DNA of 64,000 bases from Mesorhizobium sp. M2D.F.Ca.ET.226.01.1.1 (GCF_004022705.2 NZ_RZOY02000004.1:1-64000); one strand, 5' to 3'; positions 39,104-49,641 are shown, counted from the stretch's first letter. Notes: generated by a model from the sequence alone, not told the origin. Program-made: numbers and translations.

Positions 39104-40063
39104 ATGGCAGGACATAGCGGATCGAGACGGGTGATCTACGCCGCGCTCGCCGGCAATCTGGCGATCGCGGTCACCAAATTCGTGGCGGCAGCCTTCACCG
39201 GCTCGTCCGCCATGCTGTCGGAAGGTGTGCATTCGCTGGTCGACACCGGCAATGGCACGCTGCTCCTCTACGGCATGCACCGTGCCGCGCGGCCACCTGA
39301 CCGCGCACATCCGCTCGGTCACGGGCGCGAGCTCTATTTCTGGAGTTTCATCGTCGCGCTTCTGGTGTTCGCGCTCGGCGCCGGCATTTCCTTCTATGAA
39401 GGCGTCATCCACATCATGGCGCCCGAACCTGTCGTCAACGCCAGGGTCAATTACATCGTGCTCGGCCTTTCGTTCCTGTTCGAGGGCAGCTCATGGCTGG
39501 TGGCGCTGAGGGAGTTCCGCCAGCAGAAGGGCAAGCAGGGCTGGTTCGAGGCCGTGCAGTCGAGCAAGGATCCGAGCATCTACACCGTGCTGTTCGAGGA
39601 TAGCGCCGCGCTGCTTGGCCTTGTCGTCGCCTTCGCCGGCATCCTGTCGGCGCAACTCCTGGAAAGGCCGGAGCTCGACGGCGTCGGCTCTCTCGGCATT
39701 TCAGTCATTCTGGGGGCGACGGCGGTTTTCCTGGCGCGCGAAAGCAAGGGCCTGCTTCTGGGTGAACCGGCGTCGCCCGAGGTCCAGAAGAAGGTTCTGG
39801 CGATCGTCCAGCAGGACCCGGCGGTGCAGCGGGCGAACGGCATATTGAGCGTCCATGTCGGTCCGGAGGAGATCGTTGCTGGCTTGAGCATCGAATTCGA
39901 GGATCACCTCACCGCGCCCGAGATCGAAGCCTGCGTCGAGCGGCTGGAGGCACGGCTGAAAAAGGAGATGCCGCAAATCTCCAGGCTCTTCGTCAAGCCG
40001 CAGGCCACTGGCACATGGGAGCGGCGGCGCAAGGCCATGGCCGAGGCTTCGGACGAGAGTTAG
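39104..40063 (+). CDS. Cation diffusion facilitator family transporter
   Basis: This 319-residue inner-membrane protein probably exports divalent metal (zinc, manganese or cobalt) against protons. It has six hydrophobic segments. TM2 carries the HxxxD metal motif in SEGVHSLVDTGN; TM5 reads FEDSAALLGLVVAF, in which the usual HxxxD is replaced by a Glu-Asp pair, as in the ZnT9-like branch. The C-terminal cytosolic domain (VHVGPEEIVAGLSIEFEDHL) is present. The GFA-type gene follows 36 bases downstream. The altered TM5 site makes the substrate uncertain. Confidence 0.9.
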   Translation: MAGHSGSRRVIYAALAGNLAIAVTKFVAAAFTGSSAMLSEGVHSLVDTGNGTLLLYGMHRAARPPDRAHPLGHGRELYFWSFIVALLVFALGAGISFYEGVIHIMAPEPVVNARVNYIVLGLSFLFEGSSWLVALREFRQQKGKQGWFEAVQSSKDPSIYTVLFEDSAALLGLVVAFAGILSAQLLERPELDGVGSLGISVILGATAVFLARESKGLLLGEPASPEVQKKVLAIVQQDPAVQRANGILSVHVGPEEIVAGLSIEFEDHLTAPEIEACVERLEARLKKEMPQISRLFVKPQATGTWERRRKAMAEASDES

Positions 40064-40099
40064 GTTGAACGGGAGCGAAGTTTGTGAGGAGCACAGCCT

Positions 40100-40504
40100 A
40101 TGAAGATCGACGGCGGATGCCATTGCGGCGCGATCACCTATGAGGCGGAGGTCGATCCGGAAAAGACCTCGATCTGCCACTGCACCGACTGCCAGCAACT
40201 GACCGGCACGGCCTTTCGCGTAACCGTTCCGGCGCCGGAAAGCGACTACAGGATCACCAGCGGGACACCCAAGGTCTACATCAAGACAGGGTCGAGCGGC
40301 GCCAAACGAGCGCAGGGTTTTTGTGGTGAGTGCGGATCGCATCTCTATGCGACGTCAGTCGGCGATGGGCCCAAAATTTATGGCATCAGGGTCGGCACAG
40401 CGCGCCAGCGTGAGGATCTCGTTCCGAGAAGACAGGTCTGGCACCGCTCGGCGTTGCATTGGCTACCGGAATTTGAAGGCATGACGACGATCGAGGAGCA
40501 GTAG
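40100..40504 (+). CDS. GFA family protein (Gfa-like zinc-binding enzyme)
   Basis: This 134-residue protein has the Gfa fold named after glutathione-dependent formaldehyde-activating enzyme. Zinc ligands are visible as DGGCHCGAITYEAEV, CHCTDCQQLTGT and GFCGECGSHLYA. Most family members have no proven formaldehyde role, so the substrate is open. It follows the CDF transporter closely on the same strand. Confidence 0.9.
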   Translation: MKIDGGCHCGAITYEAEVDPEKTSICHCTDCQQLTGTAFRVTVPAPESDYRITSGTPKVYIKTGSSGAKRAQGFCGECGSHLYATSVGDGPKIYGIRVGTARQREDLVPRRQVWHRSALHWLPEFEGMTTIEEQ

Positions 40505-40534
40505 GATCTGCCGAATCGGCCGATGGGCAAGGAC

Positions 40535-41788
40535 CTACTCGTCGCCCTCGACGACCCGCAGCCTGAGCTGTCCCGTCTTTGAATCGGCCACCCGCGCGCC
40601 GGCTTCCGCCTTAACGGGACCGCCGCGCGGCGTCTCGGTTTCGCCCTCGGCGAACTCCAGCGCCTCGATCTTCTGGCCGCGCTTGGTGACCTTCGACGTC
40701 GAGACCAGAATGTCGTCGATGTCCTTCGCCGCCTGGCCGAAATGCGTCTGCAGCCGGCGCACCCGCTCGTCAACCCTGGCCACATCCTCCATCAGCCGGA
40801 TGACCTCGCCCTGGATCAGATGCGCCTGCTCGCGCATGCGGGCATCCTTGAGGATCGCCTGGATCACCTGGATCGACAGCATCAGGAGCGAGGGCGAGAC
40901 GATGACGACGCGAGCGCGATGAGCCTTCTGCACCACCGCCTCGAAATTCTCGTGGATCTCGGCGAACACCGATTCAGACGGCACGAACATGAAGGCGGTG
41001 TCCTGCGTCTCGCCCTGCAACAGGTATTTTTCCGCGATATCGCGGATATGCACCTCGATGTCGCGCCGGAACGCCTGCGCCGCCACCTTCTGCATGTCGG
41101 CGCCTTCGGCGGCGCGGATGGCGTTCCAGGCTTCCAGTGGGAATTTCGCGTCGATGGCCAGCATCGGCGCGCCGTTCGGCATCCGCACCAGGCAGTCGGG
41201 CCGGCTGCCGTTGGAGAGGCTGGCCTGGAATTCATAGGCGCCGTGCGGCAGGCCGTCGGCGATGATCGCTTCCATGCGCGACTGGCCGAAGGCGCCCCGC
41301 GTCTGCTTGTTGGAGAGGATCGCCTGCAACTGCACGACCTGGCCGGCCAAAGACTGGATGTTGCCTTGCGCGGTGTCGATCACCGCCAGCCGCTCCTGCA
41401 GCTTGGCCAGGCTTTCATGCGTCGACTTGGTCTGCTCGGCCATGGTCTGGCCGAGACGGCCGGTCATGGCGTCGAGCCGCTGCCCCAGCGACTGTGTAAG
41501 CTCCGCCTGCCTGGCGCCGAACACCTCGGCGATCGCGCCCATGCGCCCATGCATCTCGGCCTGCGCCTGCAGGACGTCGGCAATGCGCGCCTCGGTGTCA
41601 CGGGCATGGTCCGCGGCCTCGGCCGCGGCAATCGCCCGCGCCTTGCCCGCCCGCCACAAGGCGACGGCCAGCGCCACAAACAGCGCCACCAGCAGCAATG
41701 CGCCGAAACTCAGCGCCTGGCCGAGCGTGATCGTGGTGGCGCCGAGCCGCGCAATGGGTTGCGAAAGGATGGAGGTCATGTCGTTCAT
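40535..41788 (-). CDS. rmuC: DNA recombination protein RmuC
   Basis: RmuC limits DNA inversions and rearrangements at repeats, possibly as a nuclease. This 417-residue protein has an N-terminal membrane segment (ALSFGALLLVALFVALAVAL), a long coiled coil (about residues 40-160) and the RmuC domain with LPHGAYEFQASLSNGSRPDC, MLAIDAKFPLEAWNAI, FMFVPSESVFAEIHE and IVSPSLLMLSIQVIQAILKD. No clear Shine-Dalgarno decides among ATGs at 41800, 41788 and 41779. It is divergent from def. Confidence 0.93.
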   Translation of the reverse strand: MNDMTSILSQPIARLGATTITLGQALSFGALLLVALFVALAVALWRAGKARAIAAAEAADHARDTEARIADVLQAQAEMHGRMGAIAEVFGARQAELTQSLGQRLDAMTGRLGQTMAEQTKSTHESLAKLQERLAVIDTAQGNIQSLAGQVVQLQAILSNKQTRGAFGQSRMEAIIADGLPHGAYEFQASLSNGSRPDCLVRMPNGAPMLAIDAKFPLEAWNAIRAAEGADMQKVAAQAFRRDIEVHIRDIAEKYLLQGETQDTAFMFVPSESVFAEIHENFEAVVQKAHRARVVIVSPSLLMLSIQVIQAILKDARMREQAHLIQGEVIRLMEDVARVDERVRRLQTHFGQAAKDIDDILVSTSKVTKRGQKIEALEFAEGETETPRGGPVKAEAGARVADSKTGQLRLRVVEGDE

Positions 41789-41892
41789 GGAAGGCAGCAT
41801 AACCGATTCGGCCGCGTGGCACAGATCAAAACGTGAACAGGGCAATTGCGCACCGGTTGACGCTTCTCAAGCGAGGTCTTAGGTGAGACGCC

Positions 41893-42423
41893 ATGTCGAT
41901 CAAGCCGCTCATCATCCTTCCCGATCCCATCCTGCGCCAGGTTTCCAAGCCGGTGGAGCGCGTCGACGCCGACCTGCGCAAGCTCGCCGACGATATGCTG
42001 GAGACCATGTATGACGCGCCGGGCATCGGCCTTGCGGCGATCCAGGTCGGCGAGCCGCGACGGCTTCTGGTCATCGATCTCGCCAAGGAAGGGGAGGAGC
42101 CTCAGCCGCATGTCTTCATCAATCCGGAAGTGCTCGAGAGTTCCGACCAGCGTTCGGTCTATGAGGAAGGCTGCCTCTCGATCCCCGACTATTATGCCGA
42201 GGTCGAGCGCCCGGCTTCGGTGCGGGTAAAATATCTCGACCGCGACGGCAAATTGCAGGAGTTGCAGGCGGAAGGCCTGATGGCCACCTGCCTGCAGCAC
42301 GAGATCGACCATCTCAACGGCGTGCTGTTCATCGACCACATTTCGAAGCTGAAGCGCGACATGGTGGTGCGGAAATTCAAGAAGCTCGCCAAGGACAAGG
42401 CGCCGGGCAAGATGGTGGGCTAA
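41893..42423 (+). CDS. def: Peptide deformylase
   Basis: It removes the N-formyl group from nascent proteins, using Fe or another metal. The three family motifs are complete: [19 protein letters not shown] and [11 protein letters not shown] (HExxH variant QHEIDH with metal His and catalytic Glu). At 176 residues it has typical alphaproteobacterial length. It is the first gene of a def-fmt-GNAT-truA cluster; fmt follows after 58 bases. Confidence 0.98.
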   Translation: MSIKPLIILPDPILRQVSKPVERVDADLRKLADDMLETMYDAPGIGLAAIQVGEPRRLLVIDLAKEGEEPQPHVFINPEVLESSDQRSVYEEGCLSIPDYYAEVERPASVRVKYLDRDGKLQELQAEGLMATCLQHEIDHLNGVLFIDHISKLKRDMVVRKFKKLAKDKAPGKMVG

Positions 42424-42481
42424 GGGCCGTTTCGGCCGCGCGAGCACCTGAGCCTACCGCAAAACAGGATCGCAGGACCTC

Positions 42482-43417
42482 ATGCCGCTTCGCGTCATCT
42501 TCATGGGCACGCCGGATTTTTCCGTGCCGACCTTGCGCGCCATCGCCGAGGCCGGCCACGAGATCGTGGCCGTTTACACGCAGCCGCCGCGCGCCGCCGG
42601 CCGGCGCGGGCTGGAGCTGACGCCCTCGCCGGTGCAGCGCGAGGCCGAGCGGCTGGGGCTCGAGGTGCGCACGCCGGCATCGTTGAAAAGTGAGGCCGAA
42701 CAGCAGGCTTTCGCCGCCTTGCGGGCCGATGTCGCGGTCGTCGTCGCTTACGGCCTGCTGCTGCCGAAAGCGGTCCTGGAGGCGACAAGGCTCGGCTGCC
42801 TCAACGGCCATGCCTCGCTTTTGCCACGCTGGCGTGGTGCTGCTCCCATTCAACGCGCCATCATGGCCGGTGATGCCGAAACCGGCATGATAATCATGAA
42901 GATGGAAGAAGGTTTGGACACCGGGCCGGTGGCATTGGTTGAAAAAGTGGCCATCGCACCCGATATGACGGCCGGCGAATTGCATGACCGCCTGATGGCT
43001 GAAGGCGCTTCGCTGATGGTGCGGGCGCTCGCGCAGTTGGGGATAAATTGTCTGACATTTACCCCGCAGGCGACGGAAGGGGTGACCTACGCCCGAAAGA
43101 TCGATAAATCGGAGACACGCGTAGACTGGACGCGGCCTTCTGGCGAAGTCCACAATCACATTCGCGGCCTCTCGCCCTTCCCGGGCGCGTGGTGCGAGGT
43201 CGAAATTGGCGGCCGCATGGAGCGGCTGAAACTGCTTCGCTCGACGCTCTCGGATGGCGTCGGCGAGTCGGGAGGAATTCTCGATGACCGGCTGACGGTC
43301 GCCTGCGGGTCGGGCGCGGTCAGACTGGTCGAAGTTCAACGGGCGGGCGGAAAGCCTGCCGCCGCGCAGGAGTTCTTGCGCGGAGCCAAGATCGAAAAAG
43401 GAACGAAACTGACATGA
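42482..43417 (+). CDS. fmt: Methionyl-tRNA formyltransferase
   Basis: It formylates Met on initiator tRNA using 10-formyltetrahydrofolate. The 311-residue protein has the N-terminal [20 protein letters not shown], the catalytic [20 protein letters not shown] (Asn-His-x(n)-Asp type active site with [20 protein letters not shown]) and the C-terminal tRNA-binding domain ([19 protein letters not shown]). It pairs functionally with def. The downstream GNAT gene overlaps its stop by four bases. Confidence 0.98.
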   Translation: MPLRVIFMGTPDFSVPTLRAIAEAGHEIVAVYTQPPRAAGRRGLELTPSPVQREAERLGLEVRTPASLKSEAEQQAFAALRADVAVVVAYGLLLPKAVLEATRLGCLNGHASLLPRWRGAAPIQRAIMAGDAETGMIIMKMEEGLDTGPVALVEKVAIAPDMTAGELHDRLMAEGASLMVRALAQLGINCLTFTPQATEGVTYARKIDKSETRVDWTRPSGEVHNHIRGLSPFPGAWCEVEIGGRMERLKLLRSTLSDGVGESGGILDDRLTVACGSGAVRLVEVQRAGGKPAAAQEFLRGAKIEKGTKLT

Positions 43418-43920
43418 GCATGATGTCGATACGCGCGGCGACGCCGCGGGATCGCGAGGCCATCCGCCTCGTCGAAGAGCATGCCTTTGGCCAGCAGGCG
43501 GAAGCCGGCCTGGTCGACGCGCTGGTCACCGGCGGCGACGCCGTCGTCGAGCTGGTGGCTGAAGAAGACGGCCAGGTCGTCGGCCACATCCTGTTTTCCA
43601 GGCTTTACGTGCAGAATGGCGGCAAGCGTTTCGCGGCCGTCGCGCTGGCGCCGCTGGCGGTCGAACCCTCCTTCCATGGCACCGGCATCGGCGGCGCGCT
43701 GATCCGTGAGGCGCATGTCCGCCTCAAGGAAGCGGGCGAGACGCTGGGCGTTGTTCTGGGCGATCCGGTCTATTACGGCCGCTTCGGCTACACCCATGAC
43801 CGAGCCGCAAAGTTCGAGAGCGAGTATCAGGGCGAGGCGCTGCAGGCTCTGGCCTGGGGCGACGCGCCCGAGACCGGCAGACTGGTCTACGCTTCCGCCT
43901 TCACCGCTTTAGCCGCCTAG
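43414..43920 (+). CDS. GNAT family N-acetyltransferase (YhbS-like)
   Basis: This 168-residue acetyltransferase has the acetyl-CoA motif [20 protein letters not shown] (Q/R-x-x-G-x-G/A variant) preceded by [20 protein letters not shown] and followed by [16 protein letters not shown], a combination typical of YhbS-like GNATs. The ATGA overlap with fmt indicates translational coupling, although the substrate is unknown. Confidence 0.9.
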   Translation: MSMMSIRAATPRDREAIRLVEEHAFGQQAEAGLVDALVTGGDAVVELVAEEDGQVVGHILFSRLYVQNGGKRFAAVALAPLAVEPSFHGTGIGGALIREAHVRLKEAGETLGVVLGDPVYYGRFGYTHDRAAKFESEYQGEALQALAWGDAPETGRLVYASAFTALAA

Positions 43921-43944
43921 GCCAGGGCGAAAGCACAAGCTGGC

Positions 43945-44736
43945 ATGCCGCGTTTTCGGCTCGATATCGAATATGACGGCAGCCAGTTCGCCGGTTGGCA
44001 GCATCAGGCCGACCAGCCCTCGGTGCAGCAGGCGATCGAGCAGGCGATCGAGAAGTTTTGCGGTGAAGACGTAAGAATACGTGCCGCCGGCCGCACCGAT
44101 GCCGGCGTGCACGCCACCGCGCAGGTCGCCCATGTCGACCTCGCCAGGGACTGGCCTGGCGACAAGGTGCGCGACGCCGTGAACGCCCATTTGCAAGCGG
44201 CCGGGGCGCGTGTCGCCATCCTCAAGGCGGGAGTCGTCGCCGACGGCTTCGACGCGCGCTTTTCCGCCACCGGCCGCCACTACCTCTACCGGATACTCAA
44301 CCGCCGGGCGCCCTCGGCGCTGGAAAAGGGCAAGGTCTGGTGGGTGCCGAAGCGGCTCGACGCCGAGGCCATGCATGAGGCGGCGAAAGTGCTGCTCGGC
44401 AAACATGACTTCACCACCTTCCGCTCCACCCAGTGCCAGGCCGAAAACCCGGTCCGCACACTTGACCGCCTCGATGTCCACCGCAATGGCGATTTCATCG
44501 AGGTGCGGACCTCGGCGCGCTCCTTCCTCCACAACCAGGTGCGCTCGATGGTCGGCTCCTTGCGCCGTATCGGCGACGGCTCCTGGGGCGCAGTCGATCT
44601 CAAGGCGGCGCTCGAAGCGCGCGATCGCGCCGCCTGCGGCCAGGTTGCCCCGCCCGACGGGCTCTTCCTCGTCGGCGTAGATTATGCGGCGTCGACACAA
44701 GAGGCAACCGCCACGGGCGACGACACCACGACCTAG
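43945..44736 (+). CDS. truA: tRNA pseudouridine(38-40) synthase TruA
   Basis: It converts uridines 38-40 of the anticodon arm to pseudouridine. The 263-residue protein has [18 protein letters not shown], the catalytic Asp motif [44 protein letters not shown] and [14 protein letters not shown]. It is the last gene of the def cluster. Its end overlaps the opposite membrane-protein gene by four bases. Confidence 0.98.
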   Translation: MPRFRLDIEYDGSQFAGWQHQADQPSVQQAIEQAIEKFCGEDVRIRAAGRTDAGVHATAQVAHVDLARDWPGDKVRDAVNAHLQAAGARVAILKAGVVADGFDARFSATGRHYLYRILNRRAPSALEKGKVWWVPKRLDAEAMHEAAKVLLGKHDFTTFRSTQCQAENPVRTLDRLDVHRNGDFIEVRTSARSFLHNQVRSMVGSLRRIGDGSWGAVDLKAALEARDRAACGQVAPPDGLFLVGVDYAASTQEATATGDDTTT

Positions 44737-45338
44737 CCCTTCATGCCATCAGGGAAGTCGATGCCGAGCAGTGCCTGCAGGCCGAACAGGACGAGCAGCG
44801 AAGCAACGAACATGCCGACAAAGACGGCGGTGCCTACGGCGGCACCCTTGCCGATCGATGCATTGGTCATGCGCCAGGTCAGCACCATCGACAGCGCGAA
44901 CAGGAACAACGACACAAGGCTGTTGACGTCGCTGGTGGGGGGCAGGAAGAGCCTGAGCAGCGCCGAGGGCAGCATGAGCCAGGCGATGATCGCCGAGGCC
45001 CAGTTGGACGCGACCACATAATGGACGAAACGGCCGCCGATGCCGGCGCGCGGCGCGACCAGCGCCAGCGCCACCAGCGGCAGCACCCAGGAGCCGAGAT
45101 CGACCGTCGCCAGCCTGATCAGCATGCCGAGGCGCCCGGCGAAGGCATCGGGGTCGCCGATCTCATTGGCGATCCCGACCCAGCCGACGATCAGCGCCGG
45201 CGCCGCCACGACAATGGCAAAGAAGGAATTCCAGAAACCGTCCGCCGAAAGGTCGAGCAGCCGCAGCCCGTCGGCCTTGCCGAACATCAGCCGCCAGGCT
45301 CCGGCCAGCGAAGCATAGGTTTCGTCCGCCGATAGCAT
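44733..45338 (-). CDS. Integral membrane protein downstream of dapE
   Basis: This protein of 201 residues has five hydrophobic segments, including [38 protein letters not shown] and [20 protein letters not shown]. No family was recognised. The C terminus is [11 protein letters not shown]. An ATG at 45338 or a GTG at 45344 (overlapping the dapE stop by four bases) could start it, so it is coupled to dapE. Related rhizobia appear to keep a membrane protein here, but this is from memory. The longer frame through dapE is not real. Confidence 0.75.
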   Translation of the reverse strand: MLSADETYASLAGAWRLMFGKADGLRLLDLSADGFWNSFFAIVVAAPALIVGWVGIANEIGDPDAFAGRLGMLIRLATVDLGSWVLPLVALALVAPRAGIGGRFVHYVVASNWASAIIAWLMLPSALLRLFLPPTSDVNSLVSLFLFALSMVLTWRMTNASIGKGAAVGTAVFVGMFVASLLVLFGLQALLGIDFPDGMKG

Positions 45339-45340
45339 GG

Positions 45341-46540
45341 TCACGAAAGGCCCCGTCCGAACCAGTCTTCGATGAAGCGTTCGTAGATTTGCGTCAGCGT
45401 CTCGAGGTCGGCAAGCGCGACGCGCTCGTCCACCATATGCATGGTCTTGCCGACCAGCCCGAACTCGACCACCGGGCAATAATCCTTGATGAAGCGCGCG
45501 TCCGACGTGCCGCCGGAGGTGGAGAGCGCCGGCGTCTTGCCGACCACCGCCTTGACCGAGCTGCTCAGCGTGTCGATCAGCTTGTCGTCGCGGGTGAGGA
45601 AGACATGGCTCGGCCGGTCGCGCCAGACAAGATCGTAGTCGACCGGCGTCTTCTTGCCCGGCCGGTATTTTTTGCGCCGGGCGGCCTGGTCGAGCCGGTT
45701 GTGGATCTCGGCCTGGACCGTTTCGGCGGTCCACGTGTCGTTGAAGCGGATGTTGAAGGTGGCGGTCGCCTTGGCCGGTATCACGTTGGTCGCCGGGTTG
45801 CCGACGTCGATTGACGTCACTTCGAGATTGGTCGGCTGGAAATCCCTGGTTCCCTTGTCGAACACCGGATGCAGCAGCGCGTCGACGAGGCTCATCAGCC
45901 CGCGCACCGGGTTGTCGGCAAGCTGCGGATAGGCGGCATGGCCCTGGCGTCCATTCACGGTCACGCTGCCCGACAGCGAGCCGCGCCGGCCGATCTTGAT
46001 CATGTCGCCGAGCGCATCCGGATTGGTCGGTTCGCCGACGATCGAGGCGTCCCACTTCTCGCCCTTGGCCACCGCCCAGTCGAGCAGCTTGGTGGTGCCG
46101 TTGATGGCCGGACCTTCCTCGTCGCCGGTGATGAGCAGGGAGACCGAACCTTTCGGCCCGCCATTTTTCGCGACATGGCGCGCTACGGCAGCGACGAAGC
46201 AGGCAATGCCGCCCTTCATGTCCACGGCGCCGCGGCCATACATCTGGCCATCGGCGATCTCGGCGGCGAAAGGCGGATGCGTCCATGCCGACTCGTCGCC
46301 CACCGGTACGACGTCGGTATGGCCGGCAAACATCAAATGCGGGCCGTTGCCCGAGCGCCGCGCATAGAGGTTTTCGATGTCCGGCGTGCCGTCTTCCGAG
46401 AAGACTGGACGTTCGACCGAGAAGCCGAGTGGCCTCAGCATACCCTCCAGTGCGGCGAGCGCGCCGCCTTCGGCGGGCGTTACGGAAGGGCAGCGGATCA
46501 GGGCGGCGAGGTTCTGGGCGGGGTCCGTAGGCAATGTCAT
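45341..46540 (-). CDS. dapE: Succinyl-diaminopimelate desuccinylase
   Basis: It removes succinate from N-succinyl-L,L-diaminopimelate in lysine and peptidoglycan precursor synthesis. The di-zinc M20 motifs are seen: [40 protein letters not shown] and the substrate-binding [17 protein letters not shown] near the C terminus. From ATG 46540 ([11 protein letters not shown]) it has 399 residues; an in-frame GTG at 46576 is less likely. The lysine gene dapD lies 3 kb away on the same strand. Confidence 0.97.
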   Translation of the reverse strand: MTLPTDPAQNLAALIRCPSVTPAEGGALAALEGMLRPLGFSVERPVFSEDGTPDIENLYARRSGNGPHLMFAGHTDVVPVGDESAWTHPPFAAEIADGQMYGRGAVDMKGGIACFVAAVARHVAKNGGPKGSVSLLITGDEEGPAINGTTKLLDWAVAKGEKWDASIVGEPTNPDALGDMIKIGRRGSLSGSVTVNGRQGHAAYPQLADNPVRGLMSLVDALLHPVFDKGTRDFQPTNLEVTSIDVGNPATNVIPAKATATFNIRFNDTWTAETVQAEIHNRLDQAARRKKYRPGKKTPVDYDLVWRDRPSHVFLTRDDKLIDTLSSSVKAVVGKTPALSTSGGTSDARFIKDYCPVVEFGLVGKTMHMVDERVALADLETLTQIYERFIEDWFGRGLS

Positions 46541-46656
46541 GGGCAAAGCGATAGTCGAAAGTGTTTGTCGTGTCACGGTGGCAGATGATCGCCGGTGATG
46601 CCGCCGACAATATGGTTTTCACCAGGTATAGTTGCGGGCCAAGCGGGGACGAATGC

Positions 46657-47685
46657 ATGGCCAGCGAAGCAAGCACCATCGCGATTGCCGGCGCCGGCAG
46701 CATCGGCTGCTATGTCGGCGGTTGCCTGGCGCTCGCCGGACGCAAGGTTGTCTTCCTCGGCCGCGGCCGCGTCGTCGAGGCCATGCGCCAAAGCGGGTTG
46801 CGCGTCAGCGATCTCGACGGCCGCGACCGCCGTGTCGAGGCGAAAGCGATTTCGGCCACCGACGATCCGGCGATCGCTTTGCGCGAGGCAGACGTCGTCC
46901 TGGTGACGGTGAAGGGCGGCGCAACCGAGGAGATGGCCGGACTGATTGCTGCCAACGGACGCCCGGATGCGGTTGTGGTCAGCCTTCAGAACGGCGTCGA
47001 CAATGCCGACAGGTTGCGCGCCGGGCTTCCCGGCCGGCGGGTGCTGACCGGCATGGTGATGTTCAACGTCGTCCAATCGCCCGACGGCGAAGCACCGTTT
47101 CGCGTGCATCGCGCCAGCCAGGGCGAGGTGATGATCGACCAGGGCGTCGATGGCCTTGCCGACCTGCTCGATGTCGACGGGCTTCCTGTCGAAGCGCGCG
47201 CCGACATGAAGGCGGTGCAGTGGAGCAAACTGCTGATGAACCTCAACAATGCGCTGGTTGCGCTCTCCGACCTGCCGCTGGCGAGGCAACTGGCCGATCG
47301 CCGTTGGCGCGTCATCCAGGCCGCCCAGATCGACGAGGCGCTCGCCGCGATGAACGCGTCGGGCATAGTGCCGGCGCGCATCGCCAGCCTGCCGCCGGCG
47401 CTGCTGCCGAAAGTGCTGCGGCTCCCCGACTGGCTGTTCGGGCTTCTCGCGCGCCGCATGCTGGCGATCGACCCCGAAGCGCGCTCGTCGATGTGGGACG
47501 ATCTCAAACGCGGCCGTCCGACCGAGATCGACGAATTGCAGGGCGCCGTCATTCGCCTGGCCAGGCAAACCGGCGTGCCGACGCCGGTCAACGAACGTGT
47601 CACGGCGCTGGTGCGTCAGGCCGAAGCGGAAAAGCGCGGTCCGCCTGGTCTCAGACCGGAAGCGGTCAGCGCTCGATCAGCGTGA
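46657..47685 (+). CDS. 2-dehydropantoate 2-reductase (ketopantoate reductase-like)
   Basis: This 342-residue NADPH-dependent reductase of the ApbA/PanE family would make pantoate for coenzyme A. The N-terminal Rossmann motif IAIAGAGSIGCYVGG, the catalytic Lys region WSKLLMNLNNAL with the preceding MKAVQ, and RSSMWDDLKRGRPTEIDEL are typical. The start at 46657 follows a GGGGA; the frame is open upstream but without similarity. Many bacteria have several family members, so panE identity is not certain. Its 3' end overlaps the next opposite gene by 20 bases. Confidence 0.88.
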   Translation: MASEASTIAIAGAGSIGCYVGGCLALAGRKVVFLGRGRVVEAMRQSGLRVSDLDGRDRRVEAKAISATDDPAIALREADVVLVTVKGGATEEMAGLIAANGRPDAVVVSLQNGVDNADRLRAGLPGRRVLTGMVMFNVVQSPDGEAPFRVHRASQGEVMIDQGVDGLADLLDVDGLPVEARADMKAVQWSKLLMNLNNALVALSDLPLARQLADRRWRVIQAAQIDEALAAMNASGIVPARIASLPPALLPKVLRLPDWLFGLLARRMLAIDPEARSSMWDDLKRGRPTEIDELQGAVIRLARQTGVPTPVNERVTALVRQAEAEKRGPPGLRPEAVSARSA

Positions 47686-48361
47686 TCTTCTGCCAGATCT
47701 TGCGCGACAGGTTGGAGCTCAGGTTCTCGATGTCGTTGACCCCGTCGATGACCACATCGTCATTGACCGACTGCGCGAACAGCGCCGCGACCTTGCCGGT
47801 GATCGACAGCATCTCCGAGCAATAGTCGAGGTAGCGCGCAAGGTCGGCGGCGTTGGTGATGCGCTGCGGCGAATGCGCGGTCGGCTTGAAGTCGGCCGAC
47901 AGCGCCGCCGGATCCTTGGTCAGTTGATGCATGTCGATGACATGAATCAGCGAGCGCAGCCCGTGCAGCTGGCGGAACACCTTCTTGCGTTTGATCCGCT
48001 CCTCGGTGCGCACCAGCGCCAGCAAACCGAGCACGGCGAGGATGACGGTGTTGATCGTCGCCTCGATGCCTTGCATCGACTGCACGGCGTCGTCGGCGCC
48101 GGAGATGCGGTCGAGCGGCAGGATGGTGCCGACAAACAGGAACACCGCCACGCCGGCGGCGAAGGCGGCGATGATGACGCCGCGCAGCCACCAGATCGGC
48201 GCCTCCAATGCCTTGGCGGCCTTGGCCAGGTCCCGCGACAGCGACACCAGCTCGCCCGCGACGCCGCGCAGGCCTGCTTCCGGAAAACGCTCGCCGATCC
48301 GCCCCTCCAGCCTTTCGGCCGTTTCGATGATCAGTTGCGGATCGAGCGCGCGGTAGCGCAT
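47666..48361 (-). CDS. Hypothetical membrane protein with two TM segments
   Basis: This protein of 231 residues was not assigned to a family. The N-terminal 50 residues are amphipathic (LIIETAERLEGRIGERFPEA), followed by two adjacent membrane segments (WLRGVIIAAFAAGVAVFLFV and INTVILAVLGLLALV), then a basic, mostly soluble C-terminal half with KRKKVFRQLHGLRSLIHVID and SITGKVAALFAQSV. GAGG five bases before ATG 48361 sets the start. It is 7 bases downstream of the DUF805 gene and probably in an operon with it and dapD. Confidence 0.8.
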   Translation of the reverse strand: MRYRALDPQLIIETAERLEGRIGERFPEAGLRGVAGELVSLSRDLAKAAKALEAPIWWLRGVIIAAFAAGVAVFLFVGTILPLDRISGADDAVQSMQGIEATINTVILAVLGLLALVRTEERIKRKKVFRQLHGLRSLIHVIDMHQLTKDPAALSADFKPTAHSPQRITNAADLARYLDYCSEMLSITGKVAALFAQSVNDDVVIDGVNDIENLSSNLSRKIWQKITLIER

Positions 48362-48368
48362 CGCGGCC

Positions 48369-48740
48369 TCAGGAATCGCCTGGCGCGTTGGTGCGCCTGC
48401 CGTATCGGTTCGGCCCCGGGTCGCTACGGAAACACGCGAGGATGACGAGCAGAATAGGGCCGATAACCAGCGAGATCAGCGCAAAATAGGTCGGCTTGCC
48501 GAAATCATGGAAGCGTTTCGCCGTCACCGCGAACGTGGCCCAGGCCGAGATCAGCAGCACGCCCCAGCATATCATCGCCCAGTTCTGGCTGGCGGAGGAA
48601 TTCAGCTCCACCCGCGCGAACTGGTAGAACGGAAAAAACTGGACAAGCACCAGCAGAACGCCAGCCAGCGCATAGGCGACCGGGCTCAGTCGCCCTGAAA
48701 GGCTGAAGAACAGCCAGAGGAATTGCGATCTTTCAGACAA
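48369..48740 (-). CDS. DUF805 family membrane protein
   Basis: This 123-residue protein has four hydrophobic segments, with FSLSGRLSPVAYALAGVLLV at the N terminus and the DUF805 hallmark TAKRFHDFGKPTYFALI, followed by FRSDPGPNRYG. The function is unknown. The frame begins with TTG 48740 after a GGAG; no ATG is in a suitable position. It lies 24 bases downstream of dapD on the same strand. Confidence 0.87.
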   Translation of the reverse strand: MSERSQFLWLFFSLSGRLSPVAYALAGVLLVLVQFFPFYQFARVELNSSASQNWAMICWGVLLISAWATFAVTAKRFHDFGKPTYFALISLVIGPILLVILACFRSDPGPNRYGRRTNAPGDS

Positions 48741-48764
48741 TCGGATCCGCTCCGTTGTGGAGGA

Positions 48765-49619
48765 TCAATCGCGCAGCAATTCGTTGATCGAGGTCTTGGA
48801 CCGGGTCTTGGCGTCCACGCGCTTGACGATCACGGCGCAGTAGAGGCTCGGGCCCGGTTCGCCATTGGGCAGCGGCTTGCCCGGCAGCGATCCGGCGACA
48901 ACCACCGAATTCGGCGGCACCTCGCCATAGAAAACCTCGCCGGTGGAACGGTCGACGATCTTGGTCGACTGCCCGATGAACACGCCCATGCCGAGCACCG
49001 AGCCTTCGCGCACGATGCAGCCTTCGACCACTTCGGAGCGCGCGCCGATGAAGCAATTGTCCTCGATGATGGTCGGGCCGGCCTGCATCGGTTCCAGCAC
49101 GCCGCCAATGCCGACGCCGCCGGAAAGATGCACGTTCTTGCCGATCTGGGCGCAGGAGCCGACCGAAGCCCAGGTATCGACCATGGTGCCCGAATCGACA
49201 TAGGCGCCGACATTGACGAAGGACGGCATCAGCACGGCGCCCGGCGCGACATAGGCCGAGCGGCGCACGATGGAGGACGGCACGGCGCGGAAGCCGGCCT
49301 TCTCGAAGTCGACCGCGCCCCAGCCGTCGAACTTCGACGGCACCTTGTCCCACCACACCGCCTGGCCGGGGCCACCCTTGATGATCTCCATGGGATTCAG
49401 CCGGAAGGAGAGCAGCACCGCCTTCTTCAGCCACTGGTTGACCTGCCACTTGCCGTCATCCTGGCGCTCGGCGACGCGAGCGACGCCGCGATCGAGCAGG
49501 TCGAGCGCCGCCTGGATGGCCTCGCGCGTCTCGCCGCGCGTCGCGGTCGAAATCGTGTCGCGCTCCTCGAAGGCCTTTTCGATGGTCTTTTCGAGGCTCG
49601 CCAGATCAGGCTTCGACAT
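48765..49619 (-). CDS. dapD: 2,3,4,5-tetrahydropyridine-2,6-dicarboxylate N-succinyltransferase
   Basis: It succinylates tetrahydrodipicolinate with succinyl-CoA, the step two before DapE in lysine and meso-DAP synthesis. The 284-residue protein has an N-terminal helical domain ([18 protein letters not shown]) and a left-handed parallel beta-helix with hexapeptide repeats ([40 protein letters not shown]). The trimeric transferase active site includes [17 protein letters not shown]. The length is normal for rhizobia. Confidence 0.98.
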   Translation of the reverse strand: MSKPDLASLEKTIEKAFEERDTISTATRGETREAIQAALDLLDRGVARVAERQDDGKWQVNQWLKKAVLLSFRLNPMEIIKGGPGQAVWWDKVPSKFDGWGAVDFEKAGFRAVPSSIVRRSAYVAPGAVLMPSFVNVGAYVDSGTMVDTWASVGSCAQIGKNVHLSGGVGIGGVLEPMQAGPTIIEDNCFIGARSEVVEGCIVREGSVLGMGVFIGQSTKIVDRSTGEVFYGEVPPNSVVVAGSLPGKPLPNGEPGPSLYCAVIVKRVDAKTRSKTSINELLRD

Positions 49620-49641
49620 GATTTCGCTCCATTACCAAGCT

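Noticed and set aside
44733..46703. 656-residue minus-strand frame spanning the membrane protein and dapE
   Set aside because: Only its last 201 residues are protein-like; the rest is dapE read in another frame, Arg-rich without domain similarity.
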